Below are positions 7,827 through 16,672 of a stretch of 64,000 nt of DNA, in pieces. Within the stretch, counting starts at the first letter, position 1, and each line of letters begins with the position of its first letter. The position numbers and the translations under genes were made by a program. The notes beneath the pieces were generated by a model. The model was not told where the DNA came from. It did not search any database and saw only the letters and a program-made list of their open reading frames with translations. The DNA lies in the NCBI GenBank assembly GCA_016720745.1, contig JADKKA010000018.1, positions 806,001 to 870,000 on the forward strand. The letters run 5' to 3'. The stretch is from Chitinophagaceae bacterium. GTDB taxonomy: Bacteria > Bacteroidota > Bacteroidia > Chitinophagales > Chitinophagaceae.

Positions 7827-8737
7827 ATGATGAATACAATCATCCGTGTAAAAAATCTTTCCAAGCGTTTCGGTGACTTACAGGCCGTGGATCAATTGTC
7901 TTTTTCCGTGTCAGCAGGAGAAGTATATGGTTTCCTGGGTCAGAATGGGGCAGGTAAATCTACGACGATCCGCATGTTACTGACCCTGATTGACCCTGAT
8001 GAAGGAGAAATTGAAATTTTTGGTATGAACCTTCGCCAGCACCGGAAGGAAATTCTGAAACGAACCGGTGCCGTGATTGAAAGACCCGATCTGTACAAAT
8101 ACCTCAGTGCATTAGACAACCTCCGCATTTTTGCCCGCTTAAGTGGCATGAAAGCTTCCCGGAAACAACTGATGGATCAGCTGGAAATGGTAGGACTGGC
8201 AGAGCGCGCCAACAGCCGGGTAAAAACCTATTCGCAGGGAATGAAACAAAGACTGGGTCTGGCCTGTGCCCTGGTCCATGATCCTGGACTGATCATACTG
8301 GATGAACCTACCAACGGACTCGATCCGCAGGGAATTGCAGAAATGCGGGAGATGATTATCCGGCTCAGCCAGGATGGCGGCAAAACACTACTGGTGTCTT
8401 CCCACCTGCTGAGTGAAATGGAAATGATGGCCAGTAGTCTGCTCATTATTGATAAAGGACGAAAAGTAGCCGAAGGCAAACTGGATGAATTACTCAATCC
8501 CAAAACGGCACTGGTGGAATTAGCGGTTACTGATAAAGCAGCGGCCCGTCAATTATTAGGGCAAACAGACTGGATTCATGGTATTCAGAAACAGGCAAAC
8601 AACTGCTCCGGTTTGAAATGGAAAAATCCCGGATGCCGGAACTGACCCGATTACTGGTTGCAGGCGGTATGGAAATTCAGTCCATCCGGCCGGTTCATTC
8701 ACTGGAAGAATATTTTTTGGCACAAACTGGAAAATGA
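7827..8737 (+). CDS. ABC-2 type exporter ATP-binding subunit, frameshifted
   Basis: ATPase subunit of a bacitracin/Nod-type ABC-2 exporter. Walker A is FLGQNGAGKSTTIRML at about residue 38, the signature motif is YSQGMKQRLGLA at about 135, Walker B is LIILDEPTNGLDPQG, and the switch is LLVSSHLLSEME. The continuous frame stops at 8645 after a tail unrelated to the family. The expected C-terminus (KQLLRFEMEKSRMPELTRLL through SLEEYFLAQTGK) is encoded in another frame from about 8592 to TGA 8735-8737. Adding one A to the AAA run at 8589-8591 restores it. The restored stop overlaps the permease start (ATGA at 8734-8737), the normal layout for such pairs. Confidence 0.9.
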
Positions 8738-9621
8738 TGTTTATCACCCTGCTGAGAATAGAGCTGTTCAAAATATTTAAAAGACCAAGAACCTATATTG
8801 CTTTTGGGGCCATTGCCATGATTGTATTACTGGTGCAACTGGCACTGAAAGTAAATGGCAAGGACTTTATTCAATTATACACCGATAGCCAGTCTGATAC
8901 ATTTGAGATTCCTTACGAAAGCATGAACAATGGTTATTTTGTTTGCGTAGCCGTGCTGCACATGATCCTGATTCATGTACCCTTACTGGTTGCATTGATT
9001 GCAGGTGATATGATTTCAGGTGAAGCCGGGCTGGGCACCCTGCGACTGGTGGTGGGTAAACCCATCGGTCGCACAGAACTGATTCTTTCCAAATTCATGG
9101 CGAGTACCATTTATGTGGTGATGCTGCTGGTCTGGATGGCCCTGTTTGCGTTGTTTGGCAGTATCCTGCTTTTTGGTTCAGGTGACCTGGTGGTATTCCG
9201 GGAAGAGAACATGCACCTGATGAACCAGCAGGATGTACTTTGGCGGTTTTTTGCAGCATTTGTGTTTGCGGCCCTCGCTCTGACCACCATTGCTGCCATG
9301 GCTTTGATGTTCTCCGCCTTTTCAGAAAATTCACTGGGACCGATTGTCGCCACTGTTTGTGTGGTGATTGTATTTACCATTGTGCAGCAATTGAAAGTGC
9401 CATTGTTTGAGCAAACCATCAATCCCTGGTCCTTTACCACCCATATGCTGGGCTGGAAAGGTTTTTTCTATGTGGAGAAAACCGCTGAAGGAGTAACCAT
9501 CGATGGCTCCGTGGAAAACCCGGGTTCCCTTTTGAAAAGCGCCGGTGTTTTACTGGGCTATATCCTTCTCTTTTTGACCGTGACTGTTCAGTATTTTAAA
9601 AGAAAAGATATTTTAAGTTAA
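8734..9621 (+). CDS. ABC-2 type exporter permease subunit
   Basis: A 295-residue membrane protein with six predicted transmembrane segments: TYIAFGAIAMIVLLVQLAL near the N-terminus, VAVLHMILIHVPLLVALIAG, IYVVMLLVWMALFALFGSIL, FFAAFVFAALALTTIAAMAL, IVATVCVVIVFTIVQ and a C-terminal VLLGYILLFLTVTVQYF. The GDMISGEAGLGTLRLVVGKP loop is typical of ABC-2 permeases. It partners the upstream ATPase, with which its start codon overlaps, and is followed after one base by a LolA-like gene. The substrate is not evident. Confidence 0.88.
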   Translation: MMFITLLRIELFKIFKRPRTYIAFGAIAMIVLLVQLALKVNGKDFIQLYTDSQSDTFEIPYESMNNGYFVCVAVLHMILIHVPLLVALIAGDMISGEAGLGTLRLVVGKPIGRTELILSKFMASTIYVVMLLVWMALFALFGSILLFGSGDLVVFREENMHLMNQQDVLWRFFAAFVFAALALTTIAAMALMFSAFSENSLGPIVATVCVVIVFTIVQQLKVPLFEQTINPWSFTTHMLGWKGFFYVEKTAEGVTIDGSVENPGSLLKSAGVLLGYILLFLTVTVQYFKRKDILS

Positions 9622-9622
9622 C

Positions 9623-10309
9623 ATGAAAAAATTACTGGTCTTTGCCGCCATCCTGCTGCCTTCCCTGCTTCCTGCACAGGATGTAAAACAACTGTTGCAG
9701 AAAGTAAAGGAAAAATATGACCAGGTAAAAGATTATACCGCCGAAGGGAAGCTAAAGACCAATGTGCTTTTTATCAAAGCACCGATTGCTACCGTTAAAA
9801 TATGGTATAAGAAACCTGATAAGATTAAAATCAGGAATGAAAAGGGGGTATCCTTTATTCCCAAAGGATCGGTTAATATCAACATGAACAATGTGCTGGG
9901 TCTGAATAATTATGAAGCGATTTTATCCGGTACAGAAAAAGTGGGAGGCACCGATTGCAAAGTGATTAAAATATTTCCTTTAAGTGATGAGGATAATATC
10001 AGCCGGGCCACGCTTTATGTGGATGAACAGCAATTGCTGGTAAAAAGATCGGTGATCAGCACGCGGGAAAACGGAACCTATGAGTTAGTGATGCATTATA
10101 AAAATTATGCTGCCTATGGTTTGCCCGATAAAGTAGAGTTGTCTTTCAATACCAGGGATTATAAATTACCCAAAGGCATTTCTATTGATTATGATAACGG
10201 GGCAGATAAGGATAAAAAAGAGAGAACTGCACCCAAAAAAGGCAAAGTGGAAATTCAATACACGAAGTACACGATTAACAAAGGCGTTCCCGATTCCATC
10301 TTCAACTGA
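9623..10309 (+). CDS. LolA-like periplasmic outer membrane lipoprotein carrier family protein
   Basis: A 228-residue protein with a signal peptide (MKKLLVFAAILLPSLLPAQ). The mature part matches the LolA/LolB-like half-barrel plan: VKQLLQKVKEKYDQVKDYTA at about residue 20, then alternating strands (KIWYKKPDKIKIRNEKG, YVDEQQLLVKRSVISTRENG, PDKVELSFNTRDY). It starts one base after the permease stop, so it is translated from the exporter mRNA. That placement suggests the ABC exporter and this carrier handle the same hydrophobic or lipid-linked cargo in the envelope (inference). Confidence 0.8.
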   Translation: MKKLLVFAAILLPSLLPAQDVKQLLQKVKEKYDQVKDYTAEGKLKTNVLFIKAPIATVKIWYKKPDKIKIRNEKGVSFIPKGSVNINMNNVLGLNNYEAILSGTEKVGGTDCKVIKIFPLSDEDNISRATLYVDEQQLLVKRSVISTRENGTYELVMHYKNYAAYGLPDKVELSFNTRDYKLPKGISIDYDNGADKDKKERTAPKKGKVEIQYTKYTINKGVPDSIFN

Positions 10310-10325
10310 TTCCATCCATCTTTCA

Positions 10326-11407
10326 CTATTCTTCAATGGCTTCATCCCTGGCATTGGCGAGGAGGGCGTTAGTCATTTTCTTCATGGGGTTCTGCCGGCT
10401 TGTTTCATAGCCATTCCTGCGGTTGATGATATCGATACATTCAAAAAATGCCGTCATAAAAGAGGAATGGATCTGCCTTATTCTTTCCGGCAATATCAAA
10501 AGCAACGCCATGATCCGGTGAGGTTCTGATAGCAGGAAGTCCGGCTGTATAATTAAAACCATCTCCGGCAGCCAGTGCTTTGAAAGGAATTAAGCCCTGG
10601 TCGTGGTACATGGCCAGTACGGCATCAAAACGGTCAAAACTTCTTCTGGCAAAAAGGCATCGGCACTGTATGGCCCCACCACCATGATATTACTATTCTT
10701 GGCTTCGCGGATGGCAGGTTTGATAATTGTTTCTTCTTCATTTCCGATCAGACCTTCATCACCGGCATGCGGATTCAGTCCGAGTACGGCAATACGGGGT
10801 TTATCAATTCCAAAATCCTTTTGCAGGCTCTTGTTCATGATCTGGAGTTTGCTCAGGATAATTTCTTTGGTAATATGTTTGGTGATATCCTGTACAGAAA
10901 CATGTTCTGTAACCAGGGCTACCCTGAAATCACCCGCACAAAGCATCATCACCACATCATTGACGCCGAACATGGCTTTCAGGTAGGGGGTATGACCGGT
11001 AAAGCTGAAATCAGGGGACTGTATATTTTTTTTATGGATGGGGCAGTAACCAATCCCTCAATTTGTTTTTGTTTGAGAGCTGCCACGGCAGTTTGCAGGG
11101 AAAGCACACCGTATTTACCGCCGATATCCGTCATTTGACCCGGAGTGATGGCCACTTCTTCTTCCCAGCAATTGAAAAGATTCACCTGTTTGTGATTGAT
11201 CCGGTCAAATTCTTTGGTGGTTTGGTAATTGATATTGTATTCCGGAACTGATTTCCGGTAAAAATTGATGGCTTTATTGGAAGCGAAAATGACCGGGGTA
11301 CAATGTTCCAGGATCCGGTTATCAGAAAAGGTTTTAATGATCAGTTCGATGCCGATCCCGTTCAGGTCGCCGCAGGTAATACCGATCAGTGGTTTATTGG
11401 GGGTCAT
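10326..11407 (-). pseudogene. pdxA: 4-hydroxythreonine-4-phosphate dehydrogenase, broken by three frameshifts
   Basis: PdxA oxidises 4-phosphohydroxy-L-threonine in pyridoxal phosphate synthesis. The start MTPNKPLIGITCGDLNGIG is at ATG 11405-11407 and the end NALLANARDEAIEE at stop 10326-10328. The protein is spread over several frames. A C appears to be missing from the run at 11040-11043 (before HKKNIQSPDFSFTGHTPYLK), a T from the run at 10651-10655 (before ARRSFDRFDAVLAMYHDQG), and one base is extra at 10466-10467 (before SSFMTAFFECIDI). With these corrected, the usual metal/substrate stretches GLNPHAGD and MYHDQG are present and length is normal (about 360). Either a decayed gene or assembly error. 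Confidence 0.85.
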
Positions 11408-11477
11408 ATAATTAATAGTTGGGGCTAAAGATATAATAATATAATGATCCGGCTTTGCAGCAGTAGCGGCAGACCGC

Positions 11478-13364
11478 TTATCTGGCAAAACTGGTATCGG
11501 TCAGTGCCCGCATAAAAGCAATGATATCCTTTATTTCTTTCCGGTTCAGTCGCAGGTTATCAAAAGGCAGGGTCTGGTATTCCGGTGCGATATGCAGGCC
11601 TTTACCCCCGCCATTATTATAAAAGGTCATTACTTCTTCCAAAGTCTGATAAACTCCATTGTGCATATAAGGAGCAGTCAAAGCTACATTTCTTAGGGTT
11701 GGGGTTTTGAATGCATACCGGTGTGCTTCGGAACGGGTAAATAAATATTTACCGGGATCATCATCCAGTTTTGGGTTTTTCCGGTCTCGGCTAGCCGGTA
11801 CACCCAGTACTTCGGATTCGGTTTCGGCCCAGGCCGGAGGAACGACACCATTAAATAGCGGTATAAAATGACAGGTGGCGCATTTGGCTTTGCCGGCAAA
11901 AAGGTTGAAACCTCTTTTTGCAGAAGCTGACAATGCTTTTTTATCGCCCCGCATATATTGGTCGAAAGGGGCATTTAATGACACGAGAGACCGGACATAA
12001 CAAGATATAGTATTTGCGATAGTAAAAGGGCTGATATGGATTTTATCCGACGGGTAAGCTTTTTTGAAAAGTGAATCATAGGTAGCATTTTTTTTCAGTT
12101 TATCAACGGATTCTTTCATGGAGCCTTCCATCTCCTCAATATTATGTACTACTTCGCTCAATTGATTTTCTAGAATGTCTGCCCGGCTGTCGTAGAATTG
12201 TTTGGTTTGAAAACCGGAATTAATAACTGTTGGTGTATTTCTCTTGAGTTTGTAAGACTGATTGATGGAATAGGGTTTGTCAAGCCCGTCCGTAAATGCC
12301 AGCTCTGGTTTATGGCAGGAAGCGCAGCTGCGGGTTCCGGTTCCTGAAAGAATAGGGTCTGCAAATAACAGCTTTCCCAGATACACTCTTTCAGGTGTAA
12401 CCCAGTATTCGCTGGGAGGGGAGTAGAAATTAATATTCAGTAAATCAGCTGCAAAAAGAGATTCGGCAGAAAAGTTGACAGCATTTCGCCCCGGAGGAAT
12501 ACCAATACCTGTTCTAATCCTGGTTTGTACGACTTGCCGGTACAATGGATTGAGGTATTCAGTAATAAAGTTTAGTCTGTTAAACTGGTTAAAATTACCC
12601 TGGCTGTCTAAATGCTCTGTGTTTTGATTGATCGAAATTAAAAGGGCATCTATTTGTGCTTTTTTTTCAGCAGGAAATATTTCCCGGTAAATTTCCAGTA
12701 GCTGTTTAATTCCTTCAAAGGAGGCAATGGCTTCCGGTAATGAATGGTTGGCAACGGGAGAATCGAACCCGGTTATACCTATGGTAGTGATACCGATAAT
12801 GGAAGAACGAATGGCATCGAAAACAAGTTCCTGGCTGAATTTAAAATGCCGGTCCGGTTCTTTTTCCATGTTTTGCAAAATTGGAATCATGGCACTGGCC
12901 AGGGCGGCCAGCTGGTTGAAGCTGCTGTCGGCATTCCAGTCTGCATATATTAATTGTTCAATAGCCTGAAAACCCTGAGGAGGTATGATCCGGTCTGCTG
13001 TTTCAGATTCTATTCTGGAAATAGCAGGTCCGTTCAGGTACCTGGCCTGAAAAGGATTGAAATAGTCGGTAAGTACCGCCATTTTTTTAAAAGCGGTTCT
13101 TGCAAGGGTATATTTCCTTTTAATTGATTCGGGATCATTTTTTTCAATTGCAGCAATCCGCAGGGATTCAATGGAGGTTTTTACGTCCTGAATTTGTTTT
13201 GTCAGCAGCAGGTCCACCTTTTTTTGAAATTCAAAGCCATCTTTTTGCCTGAATACAGTGGCTGTACAAATAAAGAAAACCGCAATTAGTATCGTAGATT
13301 TTCCTGTGAAATTTACGTAAGTGGTGCCAGGACTAAGTTGAGTGTGCTTTTTTAAGTGATTCAT
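11478..13364 (-). CDS. Di-haem cytochrome c peroxidase (MauG/CcpA family) with imelysin-like N-terminal domain
   Basis: A 628-residue protein. An N-terminal anchor or signal (GKSTILIAVFFICTATVF) is followed by about 230 helical residues, including PPQGFQAIEQLIYADWN near residue 129. This resembles the imelysin GxHxxE region with the His replaced by Gln. The C-terminal half is a bacterial di-haem peroxidase: a first haem site CASCH near 345 (LFADPILSGTGTRSCASCH), a second CATCH near 494, and the family stretch FKTPTLRNVALTAPYMHNG. Such enzymes reduce hydrogen peroxide or oxidise partner proteins in the periplasm. It is divergent from the T9SS phosphatase-like gene, 139 bases start to start. 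The imelysin assignment is a weak inference. Confidence 0.88.
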   Translation of the reverse strand: MNHLKKHTQLSPGTTYVNFTGKSTILIAVFFICTATVFRQKDGFEFQKKVDLLLTKQIQDVKTSIESLRIAAIEKNDPESIKRKYTLARTAFKKMAVLTDYFNPFQARYLNGPAISRIESETADRIIPPQGFQAIEQLIYADWNADSSFNQLAALASAMIPILQNMEKEPDRHFKFSQELVFDAIRSSIIGITTIGITGFDSPVANHSLPEAIASFEGIKQLLEIYREIFPAEKKAQIDALLISINQNTEHLDSQGNFNQFNRLNFITEYLNPLYRQVVQTRIRTGIGIPPGRNAVNFSAESLFAADLLNINFYSPPSEYWVTPERVYLGKLLFADPILSGTGTRSCASCHKPELAFTDGLDKPYSINQSYKLKRNTPTVINSGFQTKQFYDSRADILENQLSEVVHNIEEMEGSMKESVDKLKKNATYDSLFKKAYPSDKIHISPFTIANTISCYVRSLVSLNAPFDQYMRGDKKALSASAKRGFNLFAGKAKCATCHFIPLFNGVVPPAWAETESEVLGVPASRDRKNPKLDDDPGKYLFTRSEAHRYAFKTPTLRNVALTAPYMHNGVYQTLEEVMTFYNNGGGKGLHIAPEYQTLPFDNLRLNRKEIKDIIAFMRALTDTSFAR

Positions 13365-13503
13365 CGCTACTAAGTTAGGATGGTTTTAGTATTTATACTT
13401 ATTACCCAGGTGAAAAACCCTAGAAATAATTGAGGGATAAACCTCTTGACCAGAATCAGTTTTTGATCCATTTTTACCCAATAATAACCAATATCCAAAT
13501 TCG

Positions 13504-16500
13504 ATGAAACAACTATCCACCGTCCTGAAACACGCATTCTTGTGTTCCGTATTATTTCTGCTACAAAACCAATACGCCTCCGGGCAAACCAGCATTATTG
13601 CTTATGGCAGTTCCTGGAAATACTTAGATAATAACACCAGACCGGCTAACTGGCAAACCAGCGGATTCAATGATGCCGCATGGGCAACAGGTAATGCTGA
13701 GCTGGGTTATGGTGATGCACCGGTAACAACAGTATCTTTTGGTCCTGATGCGAACAATAAGTATATCACTACATATTTCAGAAAATCGGTTACAATTGCC
13801 AATCCGGCCAGTTTTACCAACTTCACGCTGAATGTACGCAGGGATGATGGCGTAGTAGTATATGTTAACGGAACAGAGCGTTATGCGAATAATATGCCGG
13901 CAGGACGTTTGCACTCTACACTCGCCAGCACGGCAGCTGCTGATGACGGAGCCACACCACAAACAGTTACATTATCATCAGCTTTTTTCTCTGCTGGTAC
14001 CAATGTGATAGCGGTGGAAATACACCAGAGTGTCGTAACCAGTTCAGATCTTACGTTTGATCTGGAGCTGCTGGGCAACAGCGCTCCCGTTGCCCTGATT
14101 AACTACGGGACCAGCTGGAAATATCTGGATAATAATTCAAGACCTGCAAACTGGGAAACAGTAGCTTACAATGACGCCGCCTGGGCATCTGGTCTTTCTG
14201 AACTTGGATACGGTGATGCACCGGCTACTACTGTTTCTTTTGGTCCGGATGTCAATAACAAATATGTCACCACTTATTTTAGAAAGAATTTTACAATCAC
14301 TGGATTGAATACACTCAATTCTCTTACACTGAATCTGATTCGGGATGACGGAATGGTGGTTTATGTAAATGGTGTAGAAGTAGTAAGGGATAATATGCCG
14401 GGAGGTACTGTTGGTCATAACACGTTGGCTTCAGCAGCTATTTCAGGTGCCGGAGAAACTACACCGGTTTCTTTTAGCCTTTCTACCTGTTCTTTTGTTG
14501 AGGGCAGCAATACCATTGCGGTTGAAATGCACCAGAGTGATGTTACCAGCTCAGATCTGTCTTTTGACCTGGAGTTGGTCGCAGTAGTTGGGGGCGGCTC
14601 ACCAACACTCACCCGGGGCCCTTATCTGCAGGCAGGTACACAAACCAGTCTTACATTCCGCTGGAGAACCAGTTCGGCATGTTTGGGAAGAGTAAGAGTT
14701 GGTCCTTCCAATGGTACCTATACTACGGCTACTGCCAGCGAAACCTGTCCTACCACAGAACATGTTGTTACCTTATCTGGTTTGACAGCTGATACAAAAT
14801 ATTTTTATGAAATCGGAGCTACTGATGGTACTGTATTTCAAAGTGGTGCCCAGAACTTCTTCCGCACCAATCCACCGGCTAATACAACCCGGAAGATCCG
14901 GATTACCGCATTTGGTGACTGTGGCAGGGGAAATGCCACCTATCAGGATAATAACCTGGCCAACTATCAAAGTTACCTGACAGCTAATGGAATTGATGCC
15001 CCTGATGCATGGATACTTTTGGGTGACAATGCGTATAACTCCGGTACTGATGCCGAGTATACTTCAAACTTCTTTAATATTTACCAGGGTAATATTTTAA
15101 AGAATCACAAACTTTATCCGGCACCCGGTAATCACGATTATGGCAACAGTGCGGCAAATAAAGCCTCCAGAACGATGCCTTATCACAACAATTTTACGGT
15201 ACCTAATGCCGGTCAGGCAGGTGGAGTAGCGTCAAACAGGCCTAATTATTATTCCTATGATATCGGTAATGTTCACTTCCTCTCCCTTGATTCATATGGT
15301 ACCGAATCAGATGGCACCAGTATGGAAACAGCCGGTGGCAGTGCCATGAAAACCTGGCTGGATGCCGATTTAGCAGCCAACACAAAAAAGTGGGTGATTG
15401 CTTACTGGCACCATGCACCCTACACAAAATCAAGTCATAACTCAGATAGTGAAGGAGACCTGGTGAATATTCGTCAGAATTTTATTGATTTCCTCGAAAA
15501 CCGGGGTGTGGATCTGATTATTTGCGGGCATAGTCATGCCTATGAGAGAGGTTATCTCATTAAAAACTATAATGGTAACTGGGCTTCATTTAATAGTGCG
15601 ACGCATGCCGTAAGTATATCCAACGCCAGATATGATAACGCTTCCAATTGCCCGTATATCTATAATACAACTCCTGCCGATCATGGAACAGTGTATGTGG
15701 TAGCCGGATCAGCAGGAGCCAGCGGTGGCGTTAACACTGGTTTTGCAGCGGGTCCCATGCCTTTTTCTGTAAACGATGCCGGTATATTCTATTTTGAAGT
15801 GGAAGACAACCGGCTGGATGCAAAAATGCTCCGTCAGAACGGAACCATTTTCGATCAGTTCACCATTATGAAAGATGCGGGTACTTCCAACACCTTTAAT
15901 ATTACCAACGGTTCCAGCCAGGATTTAACAGCCTCATGGCCACAGTCAGGGAATTATACCTGGGTGAATACAGTTGGAACAACAAGGTCGGTTACAGTAA
16001 CCCCGCCCAATAATGCCACTACTGTTTACCAGGTGCGTGATGCATTTAACTGTGTTCAGGATCAGTTTACCGTTAATACTTCCGGTACACTGCCCGTTAC
16101 CCTGAGAAATTATGATGTAAGACTGGTTAACGGAAAAGTTAATGTGAGCTGGACAACAGAGAACGAACAAAACAGCAAGGATTTTACAATTGAAAGATCA
16201 GTGAATGGAGTTGATTTTACAGTGCTGGGTAAAGTAACAGCAGCCGGTTTTTCCACCAGCAGCCGTTCCTATGCATTTACAGACCCGGCTCCTTTAAAGG
16301 GAATCAGTTATTACCGTCTTTCACAGACGGATATTGATAACCGTTCCGCTTTTATGGGTGTAAAAAAGATTACAAATAATGATGCCAGGGATTTTGAAGT
16401 AAAAGTGCTGAACCTGAATAATGGTAACCTGGTATTGCAATTGAGCTCACAGGTGCAGGCTGTGTATACCATCAGCATTACCGATATGAGCGGACGTCGT

Positions 16501-16632
16501 GTGAAATCAGAAACCATCCGCCTGGATGCCGGTATGGTAACCAAAACATATCAGCTGACTTCCGGTACCTATATCTGGGATGTAAGCAATAATAAAGGAG
16601 AAGCAATCCTGAAGAAGTCAATAGTACATTGA
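13504..16632 (+). CDS. T9SS-exported purple-acid-phosphatase-like metallophosphoesterase
   Basis: A 1042-residue secreted enzyme. After a signal peptide (ending YASG near 27) come two copies of a galactose-binding-like module (about 28-195 and 200-365). A purple acid phosphatase N-terminal FN3 domain follows (TRGPYLQAGTQTSLTFRW), then a metallophosphoesterase domain with all metal-ligand motifs: GDCG near 472, LLGDNAY near 506, PGNHDYG near 541, HHAPY near 636, and GHSHAYER near 675. A fibronectin-like domain (VNVSWTTENEQNSKDFTIER) and a C-terminal T9SS sorting domain (ISITDMSGRRVKSETI to the end) complete it. It probably hydrolyses phosphoesters at the cell surface or outside the cell. It leads a run of four T9SS cargo genes on the same strand. 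Confidence 0.92.
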   Translation: MKQLSTVLKHAFLCSVLFLLQNQYASGQTSIIAYGSSWKYLDNNTRPANWQTSGFNDAAWATGNAELGYGDAPVTTVSFGPDANNKYITTYFRKSVTIANPASFTNFTLNVRRDDGVVVYVNGTERYANNMPAGRLHSTLASTAAADDGATPQTVTLSSAFFSAGTNVIAVEIHQSVVTSSDLTFDLELLGNSAPVALINYGTSWKYLDNNSRPANWETVAYNDAAWASGLSELGYGDAPATTVSFGPDVNNKYVTTYFRKNFTITGLNTLNSLTLNLIRDDGMVVYVNGVEVVRDNMPGGTVGHNTLASAAISGAGETTPVSFSLSTCSFVEGSNTIAVEMHQSDVTSSDLSFDLELVAVVGGGSPTLTRGPYLQAGTQTSLTFRWRTSSACLGRVRVGPSNGTYTTATASETCPTTEHVVTLSGLTADTKYFYEIGATDGTVFQSGAQNFFRTNPPANTTRKIRITAFGDCGRGNATYQDNNLANYQSYLTANGIDAPDAWILLGDNAYNSGTDAEYTSNFFNIYQGNILKNHKLYPAPGNHDYGNSAANKASRTMPYHNNFTVPNAGQAGGVASNRPNYYSYDIGNVHFLSLDSYGTESDGTSMETAGGSAMKTWLDADLAANTKKWVIAYWHHAPYTKSSHNSDSEGDLVNIRQNFIDFLENRGVDLIICGHSHAYERGYLIKNYNGNWASFNSATHAVSISNARYDNASNCPYIYNTTPADHGTVYVVAGSAGASGGVNTGFAAGPMPFSVNDAGIFYFEVEDNRLDAKMLRQNGTIFDQFTIMKDAGTSNTFNITNGSSQDLTASWPQSGNYTWVNTVGTTRSVTVTPPNNATTVYQVRDAFNCVQDQFTVNTSGTLPVTLRNYDVRLVNGKVNVSWTTENEQNSKDFTIERSVNGVDFTVLGKVTAAGFSTSSRSYAFTDPAPLKGISYYRLSQTDIDNRSAFMGVKKITNNDARDFEVKVLNLNNGNLVLQLSSQVQAVYTISITDMSGRRVKSETIRLDAGMVTKTYQLTSGTYIWDVSNNKGEAILKKSIVH
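13585..14590 (+). repeat. Two tandem copies of a galactose-binding-like module
   Basis: The two protein modules share GSSWKYLDNN, RPANW, NDAAWA, AELGYGDAP or ELGYGDAP, SFGPD-NNKY-TTYFRK, RDDG-VVYVNG, NNMP or DNMP, and IAVE-HQS-VTSSDL-FDLEL. Three more copies lie in the next gene at about 16920-18450. Confidence 0.85.
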
Positions 16633-16672
16633 TAGGTAGTGTTATAATGATGTGGAATTGAAAATGATTCTT

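Noticed and set aside
12750..12785. On the minus strand GGGTTCGATTCTCCC resembles a tRNA T-arm followed by a CCA-like end.
   Set aside because: It lies inside the well-supported peroxidase coding sequence, and no matching acceptor, D or anticodon arms were seen upstream.
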